From NCBI GenBank assembly GCA_020152595.1, contig JAIGNY010001689.1:581501-645500 (forward strand): a DNA stretch of 64,000 bases, read 5' to 3'. The notes beneath the pieces are model-generated. The model was given only the letters and a program-made list of their open reading frames with translations, did no database searches and was not told the DNA's origin. How positions within the stretch are numbered: position 1 is the stretch's first letter; the number at the start of each line of letters is the position of its first letter. A program made the position numbers and the translations under genes. Shown here piece after piece: positions 48,401 through 60,400 of this stretch. This DNA is from Chiridota heheva. Lineage: Eukaryota; Echinodermata; Holothuroidea; Apodida; Chiridotidae.

Positions 48401-51400
48401 ACCTTAAAGTTTAAATGCATATTACCTTAAATGCATATTAGTTTATATGCATATTAAGAGAAACGTGAGGCTTGAAACACAAGTACAGCACAATTGACTA
48501 GACTTCCCACACAGACCAAGTCTGTAGCCTACACAGGCTACAGTAGTTAGGCCCTACTACTGAGCACAGGTGTTCCTAGCATTATGGCTACCTATATACT
48601 TAATACATATATATAAAAAGGCAAGTCACTTTCTAACTCGACTTTCAGACCATATATGGAAATTCCTTTTTTTGACCACTCGCGAATCTAAATTACACTT
48701 TTTTACTCTATTCACATTTGCTAAAAACTCCGTTCTTTGTATATAAGCCACAATATTTGTTAGTTTTTTTCAATGAGATGTACAAATGATGAATTTTCTA
48801 CCCCATTACCGTCACGACAGTGTAAATGCCCGACAATTTGCTGCAAAGTAAAGAAACGTTGCGATGACGTCATGAAGAAGCAGCACTTCAGTATTATTTT
48901 GACAAGAACGAACCGAAGATTACGATGACATCATGGTGAACACAAATGAAAGACATCATGGTGAACACAAATGAAATTCGACCCGATTGGTCGAAAGTTG
49001 ACAATTCAAACACGAGCTTTAAAATGTGTATATGAACTCAAAGAGATCCGTTGTTTACTGTTAGTTAGTATATATGAACTTTAAGATATATTTGTCTAAA
49101 ATAAAGTGTAACACTTGACTTTCTTGTTAACTAAAAGTAGATACTGCCTACAATTGTTGGTGTCGCTTACTGCACACACCAATTCAAATTATTTTTTGAA
49201 TACTAGGCTCATGTACTGTATGATTCCAATCAGAAATGAAAGCCCATTCTATATATCTTTTTGTGGGCTTAACATATGATTTAACAATGTCATGCATTAT
49301 GATAGCAAGGGATGGAAACAAACAACCTACCGTATTTTCTCTAATAAACGCCCCCGGGGCGTTGCATTTGGAAAACAGGGGGGCGTTTATTCGAGGGTAA
49401 AGTATGAAAAAAAAAATGTAACTTACAAAAGAACGGCAATTTCTTTTAGGCCTATGATATTAGTTTCTTCAAGCGATTTTTGTGTTTTTAGCATTATTGT
49501 GCATGGATTATTAATGGAATATACTCTTTGCATATTTTCCACTTGGTTACGTTCGACTTACAGCCTTTTCAAGTCACATTCGGTAAGTTAAACGTACGTT
49601 GTTACATCCTGAAAGTATGAAAAATTACGGGGGGGGGCGTTTTTTAGAGGGGGGCGTTTATTAAAGAAAATACGGTATTTATCTTTTTTTGGTGGGCCCT
49701 ATTTTATAACTGACTGGGCCCTTTGTAAATATGAATTATGACTTCTTAATGACATTATCCTTGATGTATACTTCGTTATATTTCCGCAAACTTGACTGTC
49801 TGGAAATTATGCATAACTTGCAAACCAAAATGACGGAAATTGTAATTTTGAATTTTGTTTCTCTCGTAGATATTTGTACCTCTCTTTTTCAAAATGATTT
49901 TAGAGCATGCATTTTATTTTACACACCTTCTTTTGATGGGCCCCCAAGACCTGGGGCCTTATGACTAAGCCTTTGCTACATAGGCAACGATACCGAGATC
50001 ACTGGGGCAAGGGGGGCCACTTCCCTTGTCATAGAGTAAGGGGCGAAGGTGGAAATGTTTGTTTGTTTGTTTGATGAGGTCTTAACGGCACCACGACAAC
50101 GAAGGTCAAATTGTGCCTGAGAGGTCAGATCATTTTAGAGGTAGTAAGGAAAGAGACCAGGGGAAGAATGAGAGAAATTCAAGAACAAAAGCCAGAAAGC
50201 TGTGATCGAGAGAGGAGGTGCATGGGTAAAACTAAAAACAGAGTAGAGAGGGGGTGGAAGAGGAGGATTAAATATGGTTGTAGAGGGATGCATGCTGAAG
50301 GAAGGAGACTATTTTATCTGGAGGATTTTTGGAAGAACTCAGCAATTGAGTTGTGGGGAGAGAGAAGCTCTGGGAAGGTTGTACAGGGGCAAGCAAGGAG
50401 AACGTGTTGGATTGTAAGGATGCAGTGGCAATTGTTACAGAGGGGTGGGGGGGAACCAATAAGGAGGTGGGAGTGAGTGAGGTGGGTGTGACCAATTCTA
50501 AGACGGGTAATATGAACGTTGTCGATACGAGAAAGGTTGTTGATGGTGGATTTGATCGGGATTGTGGGCTGGATAACATGGAGTTTGTTATCAATTTGGA
50601 AGTTCCATAAGGTTTGCCAGCGGTCACGAACAAGAGAAGCGATAAGCGGTTTGATGTCAGAGAGGTTTTGGGAAAAGGGGAAGGGAGGAGGTTAAGGGCA
50701 AGCTTAGCGGCTGTATCAGCCCTGTCATTGCCAGGGATGCCAACATGGCTGGGTATCCAGAAGAAAAGAACACTTTTCCTGCAGAGGGTGGGAGAAAAGA
50801 GTTTCGGAGGAGGAGGTGGCAGGTGAGGTTATCCCATTTAAGATTGAGTAATGAAGTAAGAACAGCCTTTGAGTCAGAGAAAATGGCAAAGTGACTAAGA
50901 GGAGAGTACTCAATAAAGTTGAGGGCGAGGAGAATGGCCTTAGCCTCGGCTGAAAAGATGGATGAGTGGTCAGGAAGTCTGCTACTGAGGGTGATGTCTT
51001 GGATGATGGCAGCAGCAGCTGTCTTGTTGCCTTCCTTGGAGCCATCAGTATAGATAGAGGTGTAATTTGAGAGTTGGTCTTTGATTTGGTTATGGAGATT
51101 GATGAAGAGATTAGGGTGAGTTTGAGTTTTGTTATAAGTGGAGAGGTCTAGGTGGACAGAAGGAAGGGGGGTGGCCCAAGGCGGAAAAGTGGGCCAGGAA
51201 TAGGTGCCGAGAGTGGCGGGGTTGAAGCCAAGTTGAAAGAGGTCTGATTTAATGCGTAAGCTGAAGGGGGGCGATAGGGTTTTAGTCCTATCAAAGAGGG
51301 AGGAGAAATTGGGGTACCTAATGAGGTTGTAAACAGGGTTCTGAGTGTTGGTGAGGACTCTAAAAGCATAGGAGAGGCTAAGCTTTTACATCTAAGTAGA

Positions 51401-54400
51401 AAGGGGGTTCGTTGGCTTCAACATGAAGGCTAGTGATTGGGGAGGTCCTGTAGGCTCCTAGACAAAGCCTGAGGGCTTCATTTTGGATGGTGTTAATGTG
51501 GTTGAGGTATGAGTTGTGAGCGACACAGTAAACAATATTGCCATAGTCAAGCTTGGCACGAATGGTGAGCCTGAAAATTTTGAGGAGAGCATAGCGGTTC
51601 GCTCCCCAAGTAGTGTTGGAGAGCAGTCGGAGGAGGTTGAGGGAGCTATTGCATTTTAGTTTCAGGTTGGTGATGTGTGGCTTGTAGGTGAGCTTGGGGT
51701 CTAGAGTTAGACCAAGGAACTTTGTGTTTTCAACTTTAGGGATGCGATTCCCATTGAGCACAAAGTTCGGGTTGGGGTGGAGGTTGTTGAAATGACAAAA
51801 GTGCATGCAGACTGTCTTGTCTTTGGAGAATCTAAAACCGTTATTGTTGCTCCAGACTTGCAGCTGATTGAGGCTGGTTTGAAGCCTATTTTCAACAATA
51901 GGAAAGCTAGGGGAGGAGTAGAAGATGGTGAAGTCATCCACGTAGAGGGTACGTTTGATGCTGGGGCCAAGGTCATTCCCGATGTCATTAATGCTCAGGT
52001 TGAAGAGAGTGGGGAGAGGATGCTGCCTTGGGGGCGCCCCTCTTCTTGGGGTACGGCTTGAGAGGGTGTGGCCAATACGAACTTGGAACTGCCTGGGTGA
52101 GAGGAAGTTTTGAATAAAGATGGGGAGGTGGCCTCTGAGGCCAATGGTGTGAAGTTTCGGGTAATGCCGTATTTCCAAGTAGTGTCGAAAGCTTTCTCGA
52201 GGTCAAAAATATGGCAATGAGGTGTTCCTTTTTGCAAAGGATTCCCGGATAGCGGTGTCGGCGTAATTAACTGGTCTAGGTATTGCGGCGTTTTTGGAAG
52301 CCGCTTTGGTGAGGAGAGAGGATTCTGTTGGTCTCGAGGAACCAGTTTAGTCTCTGATTAATGATCTTTTCCATAATTTTACAGAGACAGCAAGTAAGGG
52401 CGATGGGTCGGTAGCTGGTGGGGTCGGTGCTATCCTTCCCGGTTTAAGGACGGGGATGACAATAGCTGTCCTCCAGATAGGGGAAAGGAGTGTGAGGACC
52501 AAATGTGGTTGAAGATGGTGAGTAGGGTAGTGGTGGCTTTGATGGGGAGGTGTTTCAGAAACTGATAGGGGATGTTATCTGGGCCCTTGGAGGTGCAGCC
52601 AGCGTCGCTGATGGCTTGGTTTAATTCAGAAAGGGTGAGAGGGGTGTTGTAGCTTTCGGAGTTGTCAGAGGGAAAAGTGATTCTCCGGGCTTCATCCAAG
52701 CTTTTGATTTTGAAAGCATTGGAGTAGTTGGTCGAGGCCGAGATGTTGCTGAAAGAGGCGGCGAGGTGGTCAACGATGTCTTTTTTTGCGGTGAGAAGGT
52801 CTCCATTCCAAGAGAGATGGGAGATGGAAGATTTGCCTACTCTGCCGTGGAAGCTGTTAACCATTCTCCAAATCTTCTTAGTGGGGGTGTTGGTGGTGAG
52901 AGAAGAGATAAAGTTGTTCCAAGTGTTGGTTTTACTGTCCTTGATAGTGCGTCTGGCCTTGCACGGCTGATGCGAAAGAGGTTAAGGTTATGGGTGGTGG
53001 GTTAGTTTTAAAGTTCCTGAGGGCTCTTTTCCTGTTCTTGATGGCGGTTTTGCAGTCATCTGAGAACCAGGGGTTGGGGGGGATGATTTGGGGGTTTGGA
53101 GGTTTTGGGAATTGAGCAGGTGGCGATGTTGATAAGGATATTACTGAAGTTAGACATGGGATCCTCATCCTCGAGAAGATGGGGGAGAGGTGTGAGTCAC
53201 AGAGGGTTTCAAAAGGGACCAGTCAGCCTTGTCGAGGTTCCAGTTGGGGGTGTGCTCAGTGGGGATTTGAAGATTGGAGTGTATAAGAAGAGGGTAATGA
53301 TCACTACCACAGAGGTCAGCAGTGACTCTCCAACTAAAGTCAGGAGGAGGTTAGGGGAACAGATAGACAGGTCAATACAGGTGAGAGAGCCTGTGGCAGG
53401 ATGAAGGTAGGTCGGGGAGTTAGTGTTCAGTAAGGACAGGCTGTGCTGACGGAGCGTTTTCGATGAACTTGCCTCTAGGGGTGGTGGTATTAGAGCCCCA
53501 CAGAGGGTTGTGAGCGTTGAAGTCACCAAGAAGGATGAAGGGGGTGGGAAGCTGAGAGATGAGGTTGTTAAGGCTGGTTGGTTGAATGTTGGTGTTGGGA
53601 GGAGATAGATATTGCAGAGAGTGAAAGTTTTGTGGAGGGAGATAGAAATACAGATGGCCTGAAGGTCGGTGTGCACACGAACAGGGCTGTGTGGGATATC
53701 GTGTCTAACGAGAATGGAGACGCCACCACAGGCCCTGTCAGCATCCACTTGATGTTTGTGATAGCAAGCAAAGTTGTTAAGGGAGTAATGGTGGTGGTTT
53801 TCAAGAAAGTTTCTTGTAGGCAGAAGACGACCGGGTTGAAGGTGGAGGCCAGAAGGTCGATTTCTTCAGAATTGGCCTTAAGGCTCCTAATGTTCCATTG
53901 TATGATGTTGTGGGTGTTATTGTAATTGATTGTGGTGTATGCCATAAAGGAGGCGGGGGGTTATCTGGAGGAAGATCTGCTGGGTCTGAGTTCACTTGTT
54001 TTTTCTTTGGATTTGTTTCTTTGGGAGCGATTGTTTTTGAAAATTGGACGAGAAGTATGATCGGTGTGTTCGTAATCGAACAATCCATACTCTCTTCAGT
54101 GTGGGTTTGGGAGGTGGGTTGTTTGTTGATTGGTTGTTTGTTGATAGGTTGTTTGTTGATTGGTTGTTTTTGGTTGGTTGTTTGCTGGTTGATTTGTTGG
54201 TTTGTTGGTTGTTTGCTTGGCTGGTTTTAGCTTGATGTATGAAGGTATTAGTGGAGTTGGTGTAGGGGCGGTAGGGGCTTTAGAGTAGGAAGGGGGTTGA
54301 GGAGAGAAGTGGTGGTGGAGGTGGTGTGGGTATTGGGTGTGATTGGGTTGTTGGAAATGGTGATGGGCTTAGGACTAGGTAAGAAGAGCCAGGTGAGGTC

Positions 54401-57400
54401 GGTTTGGGCATGGGAGTTAGTTTTGTTGTGTTAGTTGTGTTTGGGGCGGAATTAGAGTTAGAGGAGACTACGTTTGAGTAGGAAGGTTTGGAGTTAAGGA
54501 AGCGAGGAATTGTTTCCTGGCCTCAGGTAGGTTATGTTGGGGTTAAGGGTTTTAAGTTTAGTTATTTGTTTTTCCTGAAGCCAGGTGGGACAGTCTTTCG
54601 AGAAGGAGGGATGGTTTGCTGGGTGTTTACCGTCACAATTTGTGCAGAGTGGGGTTGGTGCAGGAGGTGTTGTCATGGTCGGGGCTCCGAGTTACCACAG
54701 CGCTTGGCTGTGGCAGGAGTTTTTCCGTGGCCATACCTCTGACAATTGTAGCAACGTAAAGGGTTAGGAATATAAGGGGCGACCTGGATTCTCAGGTAGC
54801 CGGCAATGATGTGGGAGGAGAGTTGGAGTTGCGAAAGTGAGAAATATGGTGTTGGTGGGAGTTTCGGCTCCGTCTCTCTTTAGAACGAGACGACGGGCTT
54901 CGGTTACATGTTGGTTAGCTAGTTCTTCTTGGAGGTCGTCATCGGTCATGTACGCAAGATCGCGGGTGCGTATGACGCCTTTGCTGGAGTTTAGGGAACG
55001 ATGGGGGGTGACTGTGATGTCGATACCAGAGTTGAATAGGGTTTTGGTGGAAAGGAGGTGCCCATTTGAAAGTTGAGAGTGGACCGGGACAGGAGGTGCC
55101 CTTTTACAAAATTTAAGAAATTATTCTAAGTCATTCTTGAAGTTTGAAAACGAATAGAAATACACATAGTACTTAGAAGATGCAACATACGTTTAGTATT
55201 TATTTAAAAGAATTAAAAAGTGATATTTTCCATGGGCCACGGGGTCGTGGTGGGAAGGGCATGGCCTCCAATAATATTCAAAAATAGGCCTAGGCCTTTT
55301 ACCTATTTGCCCAATAGGCAATTGCCAACATTGGTCCTGACTCCCAATTCTAAAACACATAGTGGGATTTTCCCTCTGAAAGTAGGGGAAGAGTCGAAAG
55401 TGGGGGATGGGGGGGGGAATTATAAACCTACGTTAAGATACAAAAAATCTACCTTTAAATCAAAGTATACATTTGGAAAGAAGTGGGAGGAAAAATCTCG
55501 CCTATATATATATTCTCAAACCATATGTGTATAGGAACAAAAAGCCAGGAGGAACGTTCCCTCCCAACCCCACCCCCCTTAATTTTTTAAAAACGGAAAA
55601 AAGTGTCCAATTTTTTAAAATGAAAAGTATCCCTCAATCAATGTCAAACAAGTGCCCTCATTTCATTTTCTGCCCCCGTGCTAAGAGCTACTTCCAACAA
55701 AGGGTTTTCTGTCCATCTGTCCATGTGCTTAGGCTTATATGTTATTCAAAACTACAATATCATTAAGATATATTGATACAAAATGGGAAAATATATCTTT
55801 GCCTCTACTGCAAACTTCAGGGAAAATAACAAAATTGGAGGGGCCCATCATAAGTTCTTGCTTTGACAGTCTGATTATCGTATTATCCTGCTTCTTATAT
55901 AGGATCGCAAGACAAATTAATGAAGATGAGACGCGTAAAGTCATCTTGCGGAACTTTGAAGAAGAATTTTGACGCAGTGTGCCTGCTTGCCGAATAAGTA
56001 AAGCTGAATTAGCTGTCTTTTTTAAACAACTCTTTCCTAAATTAAACGAAAACGTAGTCAACGAGGGGACAAAAAAGAAACTGTGTATACAGGCATTAGC
56101 ATGTTGGAAAAAGAAAATAAGGAACCAAAAGAAGAGTGTACTCTTAACGACTTGAAAAATTTCATACCTGGCAACACTTTTTTGTTACCTTTCGAGGAAA
56201 CCTTAACAATATGTGTTTTCACTGGTGTTGTAGCTAACGGCAATATGGTGCTGTAATTGTCAAGATTTATGATACAGAGTGGGAGCTTTGGCTTAGAGAC
56301 CGCAAAGTAGACCTCGGTAAGCTGAGATTAGATCATAGCTTTAATCCACCGAAAGCTAGTTTGCTGCGAATCTTAGCTATTGTTGATAGAATATTGCTTT
56401 GCAGCGGATTTCCATGTATTAAAACAATGCTCATTGAGAAAAAACGTTATATAAAGGAAAGGATACAAAAAGGTTCCATAAGCAAAAAAGACGTTGCGCG
56501 CTCAAATTGTTGCAAACAAGTTACCACTTGAGAGTCTAACACTAAAGTTTGCTTATCTTGCCAAAGACTATACTCGTTAAACCAATCATATAAGGTTGAA
56601 GTAGATGATGATGACAACGCCGACTTGACAGCAATTTTAGACCAATGTTTCCCCAATGCAACAGACGAAATGAAAATTCTTAGCAAGATATTCTAAAAGC
56701 AAAGTCTGCTACAGCACGACGTTGGGATAAGCGTATAACAAGTCTCTGTTTATCACTGTGGGTTCGAAGCCCTCATAATTATGAAGATCTAAAGGACAGC
56801 AAAAAGTCAATTCTACCATCTGGAAGGCACCTCAGACGTTACAAAAATTTAGTCAGAGTGACGTCTTCTGCTGGATGTATGAATGTGCAAAAGATGCTAA
56901 AATGACCTTGGATGGAAAAGCTGACATTCTAATCCACGACGAGACCAAAATCCAAGAGGATTTGGTGTTGGATTCAAAGGACAACAAAATTAAACTTGTT
57001 GGTTGGGTAGATAGCAGCGAAGAAGGTAATAATCCGAGGGCTCTGAAGCAAGGTAAACTCAAACAGACGCTGGCAACCGAAGTGTTGCAATTCTACTTTC
57101 TGGGACATATCGGCTTTCGATTTCTGATATGCCATTACCCCACATCCGAGCATATCCGCTGCTGAGCTGTACACTATGACTTGGGGTCTTATTGCCAAGT
57201 TTTAGTTTAAATAGACAATTTTAACTGGATGATACTGGCATGAGATGTGGGTGTCTTACCACCAACTTAAGAGGTACAGACATGTGATTAAAGTATGAGC
57301 CTCTTATCAGTATCTCCATCATATCATGTCACACAGAATAATTTGGATAAATATTATCCTGTGAGAAAATAAATTATTTGAAACATATTTTTTGCACATT

Positions 57401-60400
57401 CTTTTTTTGCAAATATTGATGCAAGATACATCACAATCGAAATTTGAAAAAAAGAAGACAAAACAAGTATTGTTCTTATACTTATTTTAAAAAGTATGGG
57501 TCAAGAAAATGTTTATGTCAAGAAACTGGATGGTATCCCAAGAGTGGAAAAGGATCTAAACCATATGTAGTCTGTCAATTGTTGGGCTTGTCATCTGGAA
57601 ATGAATTTTGCTGTATTTTAACTTCTGTTAGCATGTCACAAATCATTTTAACATCAATGTAATAGATACAATTCCATTATGAAGTTTGATGACCTTTGTC
57701 ACTGCACTCATTTTAATATGCATTTTTTACAAGGCTCCAACTGCATGGGGGTGGTATAAGCGCATAATACTCATCCAAACATTTGGTCAAATGAGACAAA
57801 TTTACCCCAAAAGTGTACTTTCCCTGCCTGCACAAATGACAGATATTCTAAAATCATTATCTTGGGCCCTAGTAAGTACATCTAACAAACTTTCGCAGAA
57901 GTTATTTAATGTCATATTAATAATGGCTTGTTATTATAGCCTGGCTATTTTCCTTGTGCCCATTGATGACCAGAAGCTGGTTTACCTTTGGGCATATCCA
58001 TACAACAATGAAAAAAGAGATTATCTTTGTGGTCATAAGGCCGTAACAAACCGAACGCGATGCAGCGATTTTTTAGATAATCACACAGGAAACAAATATT
58101 ATAAGATGCTTTGACTTTTTGCTCACACACGATAAAGTTTACAATTGAGGTTTTCTGATGATACCGGAAAATTATTTGAAAGGCTTTTTGTTCAAACTGT
58201 CTAAAAATTCGCTTTAGTGGGGCGCGATTTTCTGTCGCGATGCGAATTTTGCTTTAATGGGCGTAGAAAGGCCCTTTCAATCATTTTTCAGTTATCATCT
58301 GAATAGCCATGTGATGACAATGCTTCTCTGAAAACAAGAGGTCAAAATGTTTCTTTTCCTTTGTTTTAATCAATTTTGTTTAAAAAATCGCTCACCGCAT
58401 CGCGTTTGGTGTGTTACAGCCTTTATTGTAAAAAAAATGAATAATAATTAGTACAAGACAGGGTTTGCATTAGCAGCGCGATTGCGAGAATCGCACACTA
58501 AAACACGAAATCCTGCAAAAAAAAAAAAAAAAATGCGGGATGGTCGCGCAATTTTACCGGGGAAGATCCCATACATAAATTCGTAGTAGTACACACGGCT
58601 TCAACACAGTGCCCAGACATGCTCATGCAAGCTATGTAAATAATATTAAATACGAGCAATCTTACTTGAATATTTCCACGTTAACAAAGTTTGTACAATA
58701 TTTTCAAATAATAATACAAAGTGTCCAAAAATGAGTTTCTGGAATCCATCACTGATATGATAACGGACCAGATCAAGGAGAAGTACAAAGACTCTTGATT
58801 TCATTAGCATCATGGTGGATGAGTCAACAGATGTCAGTGTGTCCCATAAATTGGTACTGTAAACAAAGCTATTGAATCATGGAAGATCAGAAACACATTT
58901 TGTTAAAAATGTGGATATTGTAAATAGGACTGCAGATGGTGTCTTTTCCAAGATGAAAGAGGTCTGTAAAGATCAGGGAATACCCTTTGCAAAAATCAAG
59001 GGGTTCTGCAGTGATGGTGCTAGTGTAATGACAGGGCGAATAAATAATGTAAGTGAAAAATTGAGAGCAGAATGCGCAGATTTAGTGGCGGTACATTGTG
59101 TGGCCCACCACCTGGCACTTGCAACTAGTCAGGCAAGTGTAGGTATTGGATTTCTTGAGCAAATTCAGAACAATCTGTCTGGGCTCTTTTCTTATTTTAG
59201 GTCATCCCCAACAAGGATGCACAAGTTGAAGGAGGTGCAAGATCTGCTTGAAGATGAGGCCAAACAGCATGTACAGCTTGCTGCATCACAACAGGTGCGA
59301 TGGTTGAGTATGCACAACACTGTAAGAACATTGTTTATATCCTATCCTTCTATACTAATGGTACTGGAAGAAGATGCCACAAACGACCCAGTTGCTAAGG
59401 GTCTCCACCCTTACTTTGCCACCAAGAAAGCACTCTTAACTATTGCAATGATGCGAGAAGTGCTAAGCTGCATCACAACACTAAGCACAATTTTTCAAAA
59501 AAGGGAAATTGAGAGTGCTACAGCAGTAAAGATGATTAAAGTGACCCTAGACTTTTTAAAGGATTTATCAACTACTGATGGGGCATATGTCCAAGAAATT
59601 CTTAGAGGGATCAAACACAGGCAAGGGGGCACTAGGGCATTGCAGTCAAAAACGAGAGAGTCAAAAAATGAAAATGACAAAGATGGAATGGTTGAATACA
59701 AAGGTATTTATTTGCTTGAATTAAAATCCCAACAAAAAGAGTTTGAGAGTATTAAGGAATCATTTCTTTCAAATATTACTGCCAATATTGAGAGTAGGTT
59801 TTCACCAAATGACCTTGCTGTCATGCAAGCTTTCCAGGTGCTGTGCCCATCATTCTTATTTCCAAAGTCCAACTCAAAATCGACTAAAGAAAAGGGTGGT
59901 GGTGATATTGACTTAGATGTTGAAGGAATGGAGGTACAAGATCTTGACATTGATGATACTGAAGAGATGACTGAGGTGGAGGGTAGAAAATCTATGTCAA
60001 AGATCCAAGCAGATAATGAAGCTGCAAGACAAAACAAAGAAGATCAATATGTTGACTGCCTTACTCAACATTACAAAGGATTGGTAAATCCTGAATGTAC
60101 AAAAGAGGAATTTCCTTTGTTTAAAAGGCTAGTACAAAATAATTATCAAAAGCTTTCATTTCCAAAAATTGCTGAAACTGTCATTTCTGAATATGCAAGT
60201 TCATTCCCTAACATATCCACCCTGTTCAAATTAGGACTTGTAATTCCAGTATCTAATGCTGAGTGCAGGCGAGGGTTCAGCTTGCAAAAGCTCATCAAAA
60301 ATAAGTTACGTAACAGGATGAGCACCAGGTTATTGGATTGGCAGATGTTTATTTGTACTGAGGGAGTTGACTACAAAGAGTTTGGGTATGAAAAGGCTTT

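Larger units (their letters stand above)
50057..55085 (-). mobile_element. Jockey-like non-LTR retrotransposon, 5'-truncated and frameshifted
   Basis: In minus-strand order: gag-like zinc knuckles (about 54490-54950), endonuclease (53209-53945), reverse transcriptase (about 51378-52864), RNase H (about 50660-51070), and a 3' UTR ending in (CAAA)n at about 50057. It lies in PRDX4-like intron 1 on the gene's own strand and is G-rich on +. Many small indels split the frames. The 5' end falls inside gag, so the copy is truncated. A second 3' fragment at 47418-47657 shows the family is repeated. Confidence 0.9.

Noticed and set aside
50111-53925. Plus-strand frames of up to 121 codons between 50 and 54 kb
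   Set aside because: Antisense shadows of the minus-strand Jockey-like element, which shows real endonuclease, RT and RNase H motifs.
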